Positions 8,139-15,446 of a DNA stretch of 27,803 nucleotides are shown in pieces. Both the position numbers and the translations under genes were made by a program. Source of the stretch: Actinomycetota bacterium (GTDB lineage: Bacteria > Actinomycetota > Actinomycetes > Streptosporangiales > Streptosporangiaceae); contig PMST01000271.1 in assembly GCA_003168295.1 (NCBI GenBank), forward strand, positions 309 to 28,111. The letters run 5' to 3'. Position 1 is the stretch's first letter, and every line of letters begins with the position of its first letter. The notes beneath the pieces are model-generated. The model worked only from the letters and a program-made list of their open reading frames with translations. It was not told the DNA's origin and did not search any database.

Positions 8139-8612
8139 TCACAGGATCTGGAACACCTCGTAGATGACGTGAGCGCCTTCGCGGCGTCCGACGCCGACCG
8201 AGACGATGCGGTTCAGCCAGTCGTAGCGCTCCGAACTCGTCTGGAAAAACGGGGCGACCCGGAGGTAGTACTCCGTATAAGGCACGTGCTCGCCGCTTAG
8301 CAGCCGGTCGCTGACCTCGGCACTGGCGAACCGGATCCCCTCGTAGGTGACCAGGACCAGCTCGCCGTCGTCGGTCCGCACGACCAGGCGCACATGCGGA
8401 TGCAGCGTCATGTCGCCGTGCCGGTGCAGCAGGTCGCTGCCGCCGGCCTGGATCTGCCCGCTGATCCTGGGGCCACGGAAAGTGCCGCCGACCAAGACGT
8501 CATACCGGCGCCAGCCGGCCTGGAGCTCGCCGAGCATCAGGGACTCGCCTGCCTCGATATCCAGCGTCCCGAGAAATTCGTAGCGCAATCCGGTGGGTAT
8601 GGGATTTGGCAT
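8139..8612 (-). CDS. DUF3237 (UPF0311) family protein
   Basis: A 157-aa small beta-barrel-type protein. It opens YEFLGTLDIEAGESLMLGE, and has the family-typical GTFRGPRISGQIQAGGSDLL, the HGDMTLHPHVRLVVRTDDGELV block and a PFFQTSSERYDWLNRIVSVGVG ending. Length matches the family (about 150 aa). DUF3237 proteins are common in aromatic and terpenoid catabolic clusters, but their biochemical role is not settled to my knowledge. The start is ATG 8612 with GGAG at spacing 7; longer starts would run through the operator at 8659-8668. Single-gene unit, divergent from the VOC-hydrolase operon. Confidence 0.88.
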   Translation of the reverse strand: MPNPIPTGLRYEFLGTLDIEAGESLMLGELQAGWRRYDVLVGGTFRGPRISGQIQAGGSDLLHRHGDMTLHPHVRLVVRTDDGELVLVTYEGIRFASAEVSDRLLSGEHVPYTEYYLRVAPFFQTSSERYDWLNRIVSVGVGRREGAHVIYEVFQIL

Positions 8613-8658
8613 GTCGCAGCTCCGGGGCAGGATCAGAAGGATTCCAACGGGAGTCGCA

Positions 8659-8668
8659 TTGTATACAT
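8659..8668. promoter_or_regulatory. Operator site 5, TTGTATACAT
   Basis: Near-perfect palindrome 46 bp upstream of the DUF3237 start in the 398-bp divergent region. No clear -35 was found for the minus strand. Confidence 0.6.
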
Positions 8669-8876
8669 ACGGTGAGTTACCACGGAAGGCTCGAGGAGGA
8701 GAAAGTTCGTCGGCCCCGGAGCGCAACCGGCATCGGGGCGGGGCGGGGCACGGGCTCCTCGTCCGGCAAAAATAGCAGCTAATACGGTCATTCGAGCGAC
8801 TCAGCGGCCGGTCTTGCCGGTCCGGGCCCTGGCCGCTTTCCGGTCGCGCGCGGACCGTGGTCAGGCAAATCGGTCA

Positions 8877-8905
8877 TTGCATGGCGGTTAGCTCGCTGTA
8901 TACTA
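8877..8905 (+). promoter_or_regulatory. Promoter of the VOC-hydrolase-SnoaL operon with embedded operator
   Basis: TTGCAT (8877-8882), 16 bp, TATACT (8899-8904). The -10 is part of the operator-like palindrome CTGTATACTA (8896-8905). The rest of the 398-bp divergent region (8613-9010) holds no gene that I can see. Confidence 0.5.
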
Positions 8906-9010
8906 TCGGTGTAAATAGTCTCGGTCCCCGCTACTGAGCAGTGGTTCGGTCAGGCCGGCGGGCCGGCACGCCACGCGGCCCTGCGCCGTTCGCTGAACAG
9001 GAGTCGGTCC

Positions 9011-9511
9011 ATGCCCGAGACACTGCCCAAGAGCGTCAATCACATCGCGTTCCCCATTGCGAGCACCGCCGCCGCGCACGAGTTCTACACGAAGGTTCTC
9101 GGCTGCAAGCTGATCGGCGCCGTCCGCGAGGATCACATCCCGTCCACCGGCGAGGACATCGGCTTCCTGCACTCGTTCTACGCGATGGCCGACGGAGTTG
9201 CGATCGCGTTCTTCGAGATCGAGGGATTCAACGGCGACTTCGACGGCAACGCGCCGAAGTTCGCGCGGCATCTCGCGATGAACGTGAACTCCATGGACGA
9301 GCTGCTCGATTACAAGAAGCGGCTCGAAGACGCCGGCGTGAGCGTGATCGGCGTCACCGACCATGAGGGCATCTGGGAGTCCATCTACTTCTTCGACCCG
9401 AACGGGATCCGGCTCGAGCTGACGTACCAGGCCCGCCCGCTGGCCGAGCAGGACGCCGCGGAGGCGGAGATCGAAGTGCAGAAGTGGATCGCGGAGCACG
9501 CGAGTGCGTGA
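9011..9511 (+). CDS. VOC-superfamily metalloenzyme (glyoxalase/dioxygenase type)
   Basis: A 166-aa single-module vicinal-oxygen-chelate protein. The metal-binding triad is visible as His11 (NHIAF), His87 (ARHLAMNV) and Glu136 (IRLELTY), and FFDPNGIRLEL is the usual final strand. These residues are intact, so a metal-dependent activity (lyase, isomerase, epimerase or ring-cleaving dioxygenase) is likely. One module is half the size of classic extradiol dioxygenases, so it would have to dimerise. AGGAG at 8999-9003 is seven bases before the ATG. It overlaps the downstream hydrolase by eight bases. If it opens a ring or rearranges a diketone, the hydrolase next door would be the natural next step (inference). 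Confidence 0.88.
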   Translation: MPETLPKSVNHIAFPIASTAAAHEFYTKVLGCKLIGAVREDHIPSTGEDIGFLHSFYAMADGVAIAFFEIEGFNGDFDGNAPKFARHLAMNVNSMDELLDYKKRLEDAGVSVIGVTDHEGIWESIYFFDPNGIRLELTYQARPLAEQDAAEAEIEVQKWIAEHASA

Positions 9512-10655
9512 ACTGCTCGAGGTTCCGATGGCGGCTGCCAGCGGCCGGGTGGACATCTATTCAGGTGTCGCCCGGGCGCACGGCAAGCTCTGGGCGACGG
9601 TCGTCAGGCCGGAGTCCGACCAGCGCGAGCTCGCCCTCGTCCTCATCCACCCGACCTCGAATTTCATGGGCCACTACGCCCAGGACCCGCTCGCGGAACG
9701 CGGCATCGCCGCGGTCGGGATGGCGACCAGGTACATGGGCAACGACACCGCGCTGCTGATGGAGAACTGCGTGCTCGACGTCGGGGCCGTGGTCCGTCAC
9801 CTGAAGGACGTCCAGGGTTACCGGCGGGTGGTCCTGGTGGGCAACTCCGGCGGCGGCGGCCTGGTCGCGCTCTACCAGAGCCAGGCCGAGAAGCCGACGC
9901 TGACCGCGACGCCGGCCGGCGACCCGCCGGACCTGACCCAGGCGGACCTGCCCCCGGCCGACGGCCTGATCCTGCTGATGGCACACCCGGGCCGCGCGTC
10001 CACCTACACCGAGTGGCTGGACCCGGCGATCATCGACGAGAACGACCCGTACCGCCGGGACGCCTCGCTCGACCTGTTCAATCCGGAGAACGGCCCCCCG
10101 TACAGCACCGAATTCCTCGACCGCTACCGGGCCGCGCAGCTGGCCCGCAACCGGCGGATCACCGCCTGGGTGCGGGACCGGCTCGACTACGCGGCCAGGA
10201 CCGGCCGGACCGAGTTCGCCGACATGCCCTTCGCGATCCACGGGACGTGCGCGGACCCGCGGTTCGTGGACCTGACCATCGACCCGTCGGACCGGCAGGC
10301 AGGCACCCTGTGGGGTGAGGTGCCCGTCGCCAACAACATCCCGGCGACGCTGGGGCACTTCAGCAGCTACCGGTCCTGGCTGAGCCAGTGGAGCATCGAT
10401 GACTCCGAGTGCAACGCGGTCCGCCATCTGCCGTCGGTGACCGTCCCGGTGCTCGTGGTCTACGGGACGGCGGACAGCGCCGCCCTGCCGCACCACGCGC
10501 GGGAGGCCTACGACGCGGCGCCCGAGGGCCGTCGCAAGCTGGTCGCGCTGCAGGGTGCCTCGCACTACTTCGCGGGACAGCCGGAGCACCTCGAGCACGC
10601 CGCCGATGAGATCGCGGCCTGGCTGGCCGATGAGAAGCTGGCCGCGGCCTCATGA
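9504..10655 (+). CDS. Alpha/beta-hydrolase
   Basis: A 383-aa hydrolase. The nucleophile elbow is GNSGGGG with Ser115; the acid is probably the Asp in VVYGTADSAALP; the base is the His in LQGASHYFAGQ. A long insertion (about residues 140-290) rich in Arg, Asp and Pro forms a large lid. The overall form resembles large-lid esterases and C-C bond hydrolases rather than simple lipases. There is no signal peptide, so it is cytoplasmic. GTG 9504 lies inside the VOC gene and overlaps it by eight bases, indicating coupled translation. Substrate unknown; a lactone, thioester or ring-cleavage product would fit. Confidence 0.9.
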   Translation: MRELLEVPMAAASGRVDIYSGVARAHGKLWATVVRPESDQRELALVLIHPTSNFMGHYAQDPLAERGIAAVGMATRYMGNDTALLMENCVLDVGAVVRHLKDVQGYRRVVLVGNSGGGGLVALYQSQAEKPTLTATPAGDPPDLTQADLPPADGLILLMAHPGRASTYTEWLDPAIIDENDPYRRDASLDLFNPENGPPYSTEFLDRYRAAQLARNRRITAWVRDRLDYAARTGRTEFADMPFAIHGTCADPRFVDLTIDPSDRQAGTLWGEVPVANNIPATLGHFSSYRSWLSQWSIDDSECNAVRHLPSVTVPVLVVYGTADSAALPHHAREAYDAAPEGRRKLVALQGASHYFAGQPEHLEHAADEIAAWLADEKLAAAS

Positions 10656-10692
10656 CCGCTGGCATCGTGACCCGCAACGGAACGGAACATCA

Positions 10693-11265
10693 GTGAGCGA
10701 CCCGGAAACTTATCAGCCGACCGTGGAGGACCTGCTCGCCCGTGAGGCCATCCGCGACTGCATCTACCGGTTCTGTCACGGCGTCGACCGCCGCGACCGG
10801 GAGACGCTGCGGCTTTGCTACTGGCCGGACGGCACCGACGACCACATCTCCTTCAGCGGGAACGCGTATGAGTTCATCGACGTCATCATGCCGTTCCTTG
10901 AGGGCCTGAAAGCCTCCACCCACTCGGTGAGCAACATCTTGATCCGCGTCGACGGCGACAGCGCCCGGGCGGAATCGTACTGGCACGTCTTTCACCGCGA
11001 GCCCGGCCAGGACGGCGCGGCCGACTACGACTACATCGCCGGCGGCCGGTACCTGGACCGGTTCGAGCGGCGGAACGGCGAGTGGCGGATCCTGACCCGG
11101 GTCCTGGTACGGGACTGGTACGAGGTCATCGAGGGCACCGGCGACTGGGCCAATTACATCCGCGCCGAGGAGGGCCCGCATGGCTCCGGCAAGGAGACCG
11201 ACCCGGTCCGGGCGCTGTTCGGGACACTGGGCGGGGCCGTCAGCACGGTGAGCGCACCCGCCTAG
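10693..11265 (+). CDS. SnoaL-like/NTF2-fold protein
   Basis: A 190-aa protein with the NTF2-like cone fold of the SnoaL_4 group: EDLLAREAIRDCIYRFCHGVDRRD at the N-terminus, then the SNILIRVDGDSARAESYW strand pair and FERRNGEWRILTRVLVRDWYEV at the end. Such proteins act as dehydratases, isomerases or small hydroxylase-like enzymes with buried Asp/His pairs; the DRRD, HSVSN and DW positions are candidates. The start is GTG 10693, 37 bp after the hydrolase. The ribosome site is weak and the leader contains a short AACGG repeat. An upstream ATG at 10555 would overlap the hydrolase by 100 bp and was rejected. Last gene of its operon. Confidence 0.85.
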   Translation: MSDPETYQPTVEDLLAREAIRDCIYRFCHGVDRRDRETLRLCYWPDGTDDHISFSGNAYEFIDVIMPFLEGLKASTHSVSNILIRVDGDSARAESYWHVFHREPGQDGAADYDYIAGGRYLDRFERRNGEWRILTRVLVRDWYEVIEGTGDWANYIRAEEGPHGSGKETDPVRALFGTLGGAVSTVSAPA

Positions 11266-11282
11266 CATCCCCTCCCTGAGGG

Positions 11283-11316
11283 CGCAGGCCCGGGCCGACC
11301 TCGGCCGGGGCCTGCG
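11283..11316. terminator. Hairpin between convergent operons
   Basis: A 16-bp stem with one mismatch: CGCAGGCCC at 11283-11291 pairs with GGGCCTGCG near 11308-11316, with a GGCCGA/TCGGCC inner stem and a tiny loop. It lies 17 bp after the SnoaL stop and 24 bp before the lipoyl gene's end. There is no U-tract, as is common in actinomycetes. It probably ends both transcripts. Confidence 0.7.
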
Positions 11317-11340
11317 TCGCGTCGCCAGGGGCGCGGACGC

Positions 11341-11583
11341 TCAGTCTGCGTCGAGGACCACGAGCAGGTCCCCCACCAGCGGCTCGTCACCGACGCTGAC
11401 GAGAAGCTCGAGGATCGTCCCGCCTTCGGGCGCCTCGATGTCGAGCTGTGCCTTGGCCGCGTCCACCGTCATGATCGGCTCGCCGGCTTCGACCCGGTCC
11501 CCCGCGGTCTTGTGCAGCTCGACGACTTCGGCGTCCGACATTCCCATGCCGTGCTGCGCCAGGCGCAGTTCCAGACGTGCCAT
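11341..11583 (-). CDS. Stand-alone lipoyl (biotinyl/lipoyl-attachment) domain protein
   Basis: An 80-aa protein consisting of a single lipoyl domain. It starts with a strand rich in Leu/Gly/Met (RLAQHGMGMSDAEVVELH), has GDRVEAGEPI, the modification loop VDAAKAQLDI with Lys44 at the hairpin tip, and the APEGGTILELLVSVGD second half. In E2 subunits this loop is usually DKA; DAAKAQ keeps the lysine. It lacks any peripheral-subunit-binding or acyltransferase domain. Being last in the operon with E1-alpha and E1-beta, it is the probable swinging-arm acceptor for the decarboxylated acyl group. A biotin-carrier role is less likely because no carboxylase is nearby. Confidence 0.88.
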   Translation of the reverse strand: MARLELRLAQHGMGMSDAEVVELHKTAGDRVEAGEPIMTVDAAKAQLDIEAPEGGTILELLVSVGDEPLVGDLLVVLDAD

Positions 11584-11617
11584 GTAGGTGCATCTCTCCT
11601 TGCCGGATCGGTGACCG

Positions 11618-12553
11618 CTAGGTCTGCTGCCAGCGGGTGCGGATGTCGTCTTCGAACGCGTCCAGCTCGGCCAGCCGGACCAGGGACTGCCGGTCCTGCC
11701 AGGACAGCAGGCCGTCCTCGAGCTGCTCCCCGGCCGAGCGCTGCAGGGCGGCCAGCGCCTCGGCGCCGGCCTTCAGGGCGGTACGCAGCAAGTAGTTGGC
11801 GTACAGCACGATCCGGTACCCCATGACCTCCAGCTCGGTGCGGGTCACCACCGGGGTCTTCCCGCCCTCCACCACGTTGAACAGCAGCGGGACGGACGGC
11901 AGCCGGGTGGGGATCTGCTTGATCTCGTCCAGCGTCTGCGGCGCCTCCACGAAGATCACGTCCGCGCCGGCCTCGAGGTAGCTGGCGGCGCGGCCGATGG
12001 CCGCGTCGAAGCCCTCGACGGCCCGGGCATCGGTGCGCGCGATGACCAGGAAATTGGGGTCCCGCCTGGTCCGGACGGCCGCGTCGACGCGTTCTTGCAT
12101 TTCGGCCACCGTTACCAGCCGCTTGCCGTCGAAATGGCCGCACCGTTTCGGGCTGGCCTGGTCCTCGATCTGGATCGCAGACGCGCCCGCCCGCTCGAGC
12201 AGAGCGGTGGTCCGGGAGAGCGAGACCAGGCCGCCGTAGCCGGTGTCGGCGTCGACGATGACCGGCAGGGTGACGGCCTCGACGATTCGCTCGACATGAC
12301 TGAGCATCTCCGGGAACGAGATCAGGCCGGTGTCGGCCAGCCCGTAGTAGGTATTGGTGACGCCCGCGCCGCTGACGTAGACGGCCGAGGCCCCGTTCGC
12401 CGCGCACAGCCGGGCCCAGATCGCGTCGCTGACGCCCGGCAGCAGCAGCGGCGGACCGCCGCCTTGGACCAGGTCGACCAGCGCGCGGTTCCGCTCAGCG
12501 TTGGTCACCGCCAGGCCCGGTGCCGCGACCGGCTCGCGCATGCCCCCGTCCAC
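11618..12553 (-). CDS. Isocitrate lyase/PEP mutase-family lyase (methylisocitrate- or dimethylmalate-lyase-like)
   Basis: A 311-aa TIM-barrel lyase. The superfamily marks are VIVDADTGYGG (metal-binding Asp pair, 101-107), IQIEDQ, and the active-site loop PKRCGHFDGKRL with Cys138. The KRCGH form is the one found in C-C lyases such as isocitrate, methylisocitrate and 2,3-dimethylmalate lyases. It should split a 2-hydroxy-dicarboxylic acid into a 2-oxoacid and a second acid. Pyruvate or another 2-oxoacid released here could feed the adjacent E1 proteins. The start is GTG 12553 (AAGG upstream) or ATG 12541; I cannot decide firmly. It follows the E1-beta stop by seven bases. Confidence 0.88.
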   Translation of the reverse strand: MDGGMREPVAAPGLAVTNAERNRALVDLVQGGGPPLLLPGVSDAIWARLCAANGASAVYVSGAGVTNTYYGLADTGLISFPEMLSHVERIVEAVTLPVIVDADTGYGGLVSLSRTTALLERAGASAIQIEDQASPKRCGHFDGKRLVTVAEMQERVDAAVRTRRDPNFLVIARTDARAVEGFDAAIGRAASYLEAGADVIFVEAPQTLDEIKQIPTRLPSVPLLFNVVEGGKTPVVTRTELEVMGYRIVLYANYLLRTALKAGAEALAALQRSAGEQLEDGLLSWQDRQSLVRLAELDAFEDDIRTRWQQT

Positions 12554-12560
12554 GGTCGCC

Positions 12561-13550
12561 TTAATCGGAGGTGCGCACGGCGGGCTGAACGGTCTTCAGC
12601 ACCGCCGACACCACGTCGTCGGGGGTGGGGAACATCGTCCGCTCCAGTGGCGGGCTGAACGGAATGTGGATGTCCGGCGTGCAGACGCGGACCACCGGGG
12701 CCTTCAGGTCATCGAAGCAGTATTCGGCCGCGATCGCGGCGATCTCGGCCGCGGCCCCCGCGGTGTGGTGCGCGGTGTCGACCACGACCAGGCGCCCGGT
12801 CTTGGCCACCGAGGAAATGATCGCCTCGTCGTCCAGCGGGGCCAGCGTCCGCAGGTCCAGCACCTCGGCCCGGATGCCGTGCGTGTCGGCCAGCCGCTTG
12901 GCCGCCTGCATGCAGGTGTGCAGCGAGACGATCGACACGATCGTGACCGCGTCGCCTTCGACAGCGATGCGGGCCGGGCCGATCGGGACCAGGAACTCGG
13001 GGTCCTCGGGCACCTCGCCCTTGCGGTTCCAGGACGTCATATCGCTGAAGATCATGACCGGGTCGTCGCTGCGAACCGCCGACTTGATCAGGCCCTTCGC
13101 GTCGGCCGGGGTGCCCGGGGCGAGAACCTTCAGGCCGGGCATGGCCATGAACAGCCCATGCGGCCGGTCGGTGTGCTGGGCGGCGGTGTAGCTGCGGTGA
13201 AACTCGTTCAGGAAGATCACCATGGGCAGCTTGGCCTGGCCGCCGAACAGGAACCGGTTCTTGGCCACCTGGTTCACGATCTGGTCGAAGGCCGTGTAGG
13301 CGAACGTCGCGATGTTCAGGTCCACGAACGGGCGCAGGCCGACCATGGCCGCGCCGACGCCCGCGCCGACGATCGTCTCCTCCACGATCGGCGTGTTGCG
13401 GACCCGCTCCTGGCCGAACTCGGCGACCAGCCCCGCCGACAGCCCGAACAGCGCCGCCTCCACATCCTCACCCATCACGAAGACGCTGTCGTCGCGGGCC
13501 ATCTCCTCGCGCAACGCGAGGTTCGCCGCCTGCAGCCAGGTCATCTGCAC
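12561..13550 (-). CDS. 2-oxoacid dehydrogenase E1 component, beta subunit (AcoB/PdhB-like)
   Basis: A 329-aa transketolase-type beta subunit. It opens MTWLQAANLALREEM, has VFVMGEDVE, VRNTPIVEETIVGAGVGAAM (thiamine-contacting Glu), a central FLNEFHRSYTAAQHTDR and the C-terminal EVLDLRTLAPLDDEAI domain. This is standard length for heterotetrameric E1. With the alpha subunit it decarboxylates a 2-oxoacid and passes the acyl group to a lipoyl lysine. The start is GTG 13550, with AGGGA nine bases upstream; ATG 13544 is possible. An in-frame opening far into the alpha gene was ignored. The chain has 14 bp between the alpha stop and its start. Confidence 0.93.
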   Translation of the reverse strand: MQMTWLQAANLALREEMARDDSVFVMGEDVEAALFGLSAGLVAEFGQERVRNTPIVEETIVGAGVGAAMVGLRPFVDLNIATFAYTAFDQIVNQVAKNRFLFGGQAKLPMVIFLNEFHRSYTAAQHTDRPHGLFMAMPGLKVLAPGTPADAKGLIKSAVRSDDPVMIFSDMTSWNRKGEVPEDPEFLVPIGPARIAVEGDAVTIVSIVSLHTCMQAAKRLADTHGIRAEVLDLRTLAPLDDEAIISSVAKTGRLVVVDTAHHTAGAAAEIAAIAAEYCFDDLKAPVVRVCTPDIHIPFSPPLERTMFPTPDDVVSAVLKTVQPAVRTSD

Positions 13551-13564
13551 CGTGGGTCGTCCCT

Positions 13565-14611
13565 TCACTTCACCGGCTCGAGCTTGCCGAACCATGCTTG
13601 GTTGTGCCGCCGCGCCGCGAATCCGGACGGGTCGGTGTACATGTTTGGCCACAGGCTGTCCGCCGTGGGGTAGTCGCTGGCCCGGGCGAATTCCAGCGAC
13701 CGCTCGATCTCGTCGGCCACGGACTGGCGGACCGCGGCCAGGTCGTCCTCGGTCGCCAGCTTCTCCTCCGCCAGCAGCCGTCCCAGGTTGTCGATGGGGT
13801 CGTTGGCCCGCCAGATGTCGACTTCCTCCTCGGTGCGGTACTTCAGCCGGTTCATCAGGTAGGAGTGGTCGCCGTAGCGGTAGGTCAGGGCCTCGATCAG
13901 GCTCGGCCCGCCGCCGGAGCGGGCGATCCGGGCCGCCTCGCGCACGGCCGTCCACACCGCCAGGGCGTCCTGGCCGTCCACGGTCTCCGCGCGCATCCGG
14001 TACGCCGGACCGCGCTCGGAGATCCGCTCGACGGCGCAGACGGTCTCGTGCCGGGTGCTGACCGCGAACTGGTTGTTCTCGCACAAGAAGATGACCGGCA
14101 GCTTCCAGATGGCGGCCATGTTGAGTGATTCATGAAAGGCCCCGGCGTTCGAGGCGCCGTCGCCGAAGAAGGCCAGCACGACCTTGTCCTCGCCCTTGAG
14201 CTTGGACGCCAGGGCAGCACCGACCGCGATCGGCAGCGAGGACGCCACGATGGCCGTCTCCCCGAGGCTTCCGACGCCGAAGTCGGCCAGGTGCATGGAG
14301 CCGCCGTTCCCGTGGCACACTCCGGTGACCTTGCCGAACAACTCGGCCATCAGCTTGGCCAGCTCCGCGCCCTTGCCGATCGGGTGGCCATGCGAGCGGT
14401 GGCTGCCGGTCATGTAATCGTCGGGCGCGACGGCCATGCCGGCGCCCGCGCAGCTGCCTTCCTGGCCCACCGAGGTGTGGATGCTGCCGACGAGCTCGCC
14501 GCGGTCGATGAGCTTCTCCACGGTGGTGTCGAACACCCGGATCGCCACCATGCGGCGGTACATCTCGAGCAGCCCGGGGACCCCGAGCTCGTCCAATACC
14601 TGCTGATCCAT
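13565..14611 (-). CDS. 2-oxoacid dehydrogenase E1 component, alpha subunit (AcoA/PdhA-like)
   Basis: A 348-aa thiamine-diphosphate subunit. The cofactor motif starts at GDG (150-152) and ends in the double Asn of CENNQF (179-180). Other marks are MTGSHRSHGHPIGKG, GNGGSMHLAD and YRYGDHSYLMNRLKYRT, the phosphorylation-loop region of the family. Sequence style is closest to acetoin or generic AcoA-type E1 rather than bacterial homodimeric AceE. ATG 14611 has AGGAAGG at spacing 7. It follows the CMD-like gene by 29 bp. The substrate may be acetoin-like or a branched 2-oxoacid; no E2 catalytic core or E3 is seen in the window. Confidence 0.93.
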   Translation of the reverse strand: MDQQVLDELGVPGLLEMYRRMVAIRVFDTTVEKLIDRGELVGSIHTSVGQEGSCAGAGMAVAPDDYMTGSHRSHGHPIGKGAELAKLMAELFGKVTGVCHGNGGSMHLADFGVGSLGETAIVASSLPIAVGAALASKLKGEDKVVLAFFGDGASNAGAFHESLNMAAIWKLPVIFLCENNQFAVSTRHETVCAVERISERGPAYRMRAETVDGQDALAVWTAVREAARIARSGGGPSLIEALTYRYGDHSYLMNRLKYRTEEEVDIWRANDPIDNLGRLLAEEKLATEDDLAAVRQSVADEIERSLEFARASDYPTADSLWPNMYTDPSGFAARRHNQAWFGKLEPVK

Positions 14612-14640
14612 GCGGATGCCTTCCTGAGTCCGGCAGCGCG

Positions 14641-15195
14641 CTAGCGGGGCGCCGGCTCGCGTGTGTCGGTCGGGCTGTCGATGCGCAACGTGGCGAAGAG
14701 CTGGTGGATGAGCGTGTAGTACGCCGTCAGCAAGATGAAATCCATGGTCAGCCGCGGGCCGAGCTGGTCAACGACCTGGTCGAAGATAGCGTCGGTCATC
14801 GCGTGAGTCAGCTGGCCGTCGATGAAGGCCGCCAGCGCGGCGTCCTGCGGGCGGCCGGTCCAGGCACCGCCCGGGGGCTCGGCCAGCGCCGCCAGGTCCT
14901 CCGGGGTCAGGCCGGCCTCCGCCGCGAGCACGGCGTGGTGGGCCCACATGTACCGGTCCGCCAGGACGGTGGCCACGCGCATGATCGCCAGTTCCAGCGT
15001 CCGGGCAGGCAGGTCGGTGCGGAACCTGACGTACTCGCCGAACCCGGCGATCGCGTCGGTGGCGCCGTCGCTGTTCATGAACACCCGAAACGATGTCGGC
15101 ATGCCGCCGCGGGAGGCCGAGATGGCCTCGTAGCGGGCGCGTCCGGCCTCGTCGAGGTCACGGAAGTCGACGGGCGCCAGCCTGGGCTCGATCAT
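14641..15195 (-). CDS. Carboxymuconolactone decarboxylase (CMD)-family protein
   Basis: A 184-aa all-helical CMD/AhpD-fold protein. The core reads ARTLELAIMRVATVLADRYMWAHHAVLAAEAGLTPEDL, the usual helix pair, with a His-His at the CxxxH position. The redox CxxC pair of AhpD is absent, so a peroxidase role is unlikely and a decarboxylase, dehydratase or isomerase-like role is more plausible. It is related to the protein at 20887-21414 (both start with a GMPTSF or HMPVSY stretch and a YVRF or YLRF helix). First gene of the E1 operon; ATG 15195 has only a weak GGGG upstream. Exact reaction unknown. Confidence 0.85.
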   Translation of the reverse strand: MIEPRLAPVDFRDLDEAGRARYEAISASRGGMPTSFRVFMNSDGATDAIAGFGEYVRFRTDLPARTLELAIMRVATVLADRYMWAHHAVLAAEAGLTPEDLAALAEPPGGAWTGRPQDAALAAFIDGQLTHAMTDAIFDQVVDQLGPRLTMDFILLTAYYTLIHQLFATLRIDSPTDTREPAPR

Positions 15196-15283
15196 GCGCG
15201 GACCCCGTAACCGGGTGCGGACCTCGAAGACAGCATGACGACAGCACCTCGCAGGTTACCGATACATAGGATGTTGTACCTTG

Positions 15284-15311
15284 TGTATACCGTTGGTACG
15301 CGAGCTGTCAA
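15284..15311 (-). promoter_or_regulatory. Promoter of the CMD-E1-lyase-lipoyl operon with embedded operator
   Basis: Minus-strand TTGACA (15311-15306), 16 bp, TATACA (15289-15284). The -10 lies in the GTATAC-centred site GTGTATACCG at 15283-15292. Confidence 0.6.
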
Positions 15312-15408
15312 GGCTCCGCGTCGCCGTGGGCCGATGTGACCCGGATCGGGGGTCCCGGAGCCTTGGCCGCGGGATCTTGACGTGGTTCCCCGATGATCGG
15401 TAGACAGT

Positions 15409-15418
15409 TGGTATACCG
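15409..15418. promoter_or_regulatory. Operator site 8, TGGTATACCG
   Basis: GGTATACC-type palindrome 28 bp upstream of the BBE-type oxidase start. TTGACG at 15377-15382, 18 bp, TAGACA at 15401-15406 may be the promoter, with the operator just after the -10. The 251-bp divergent region shows no gene. Confidence 0.6.
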
Positions 15419-15446
15419 TTTTGGTTTCCAGTGCCGAGGAGCGCGT

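Noticed and set aside
12501..13673. Long open frame (390 codons) on the plus strand
   Set aside because: It is antisense to E1-beta and E1-alpha, which are well supported.
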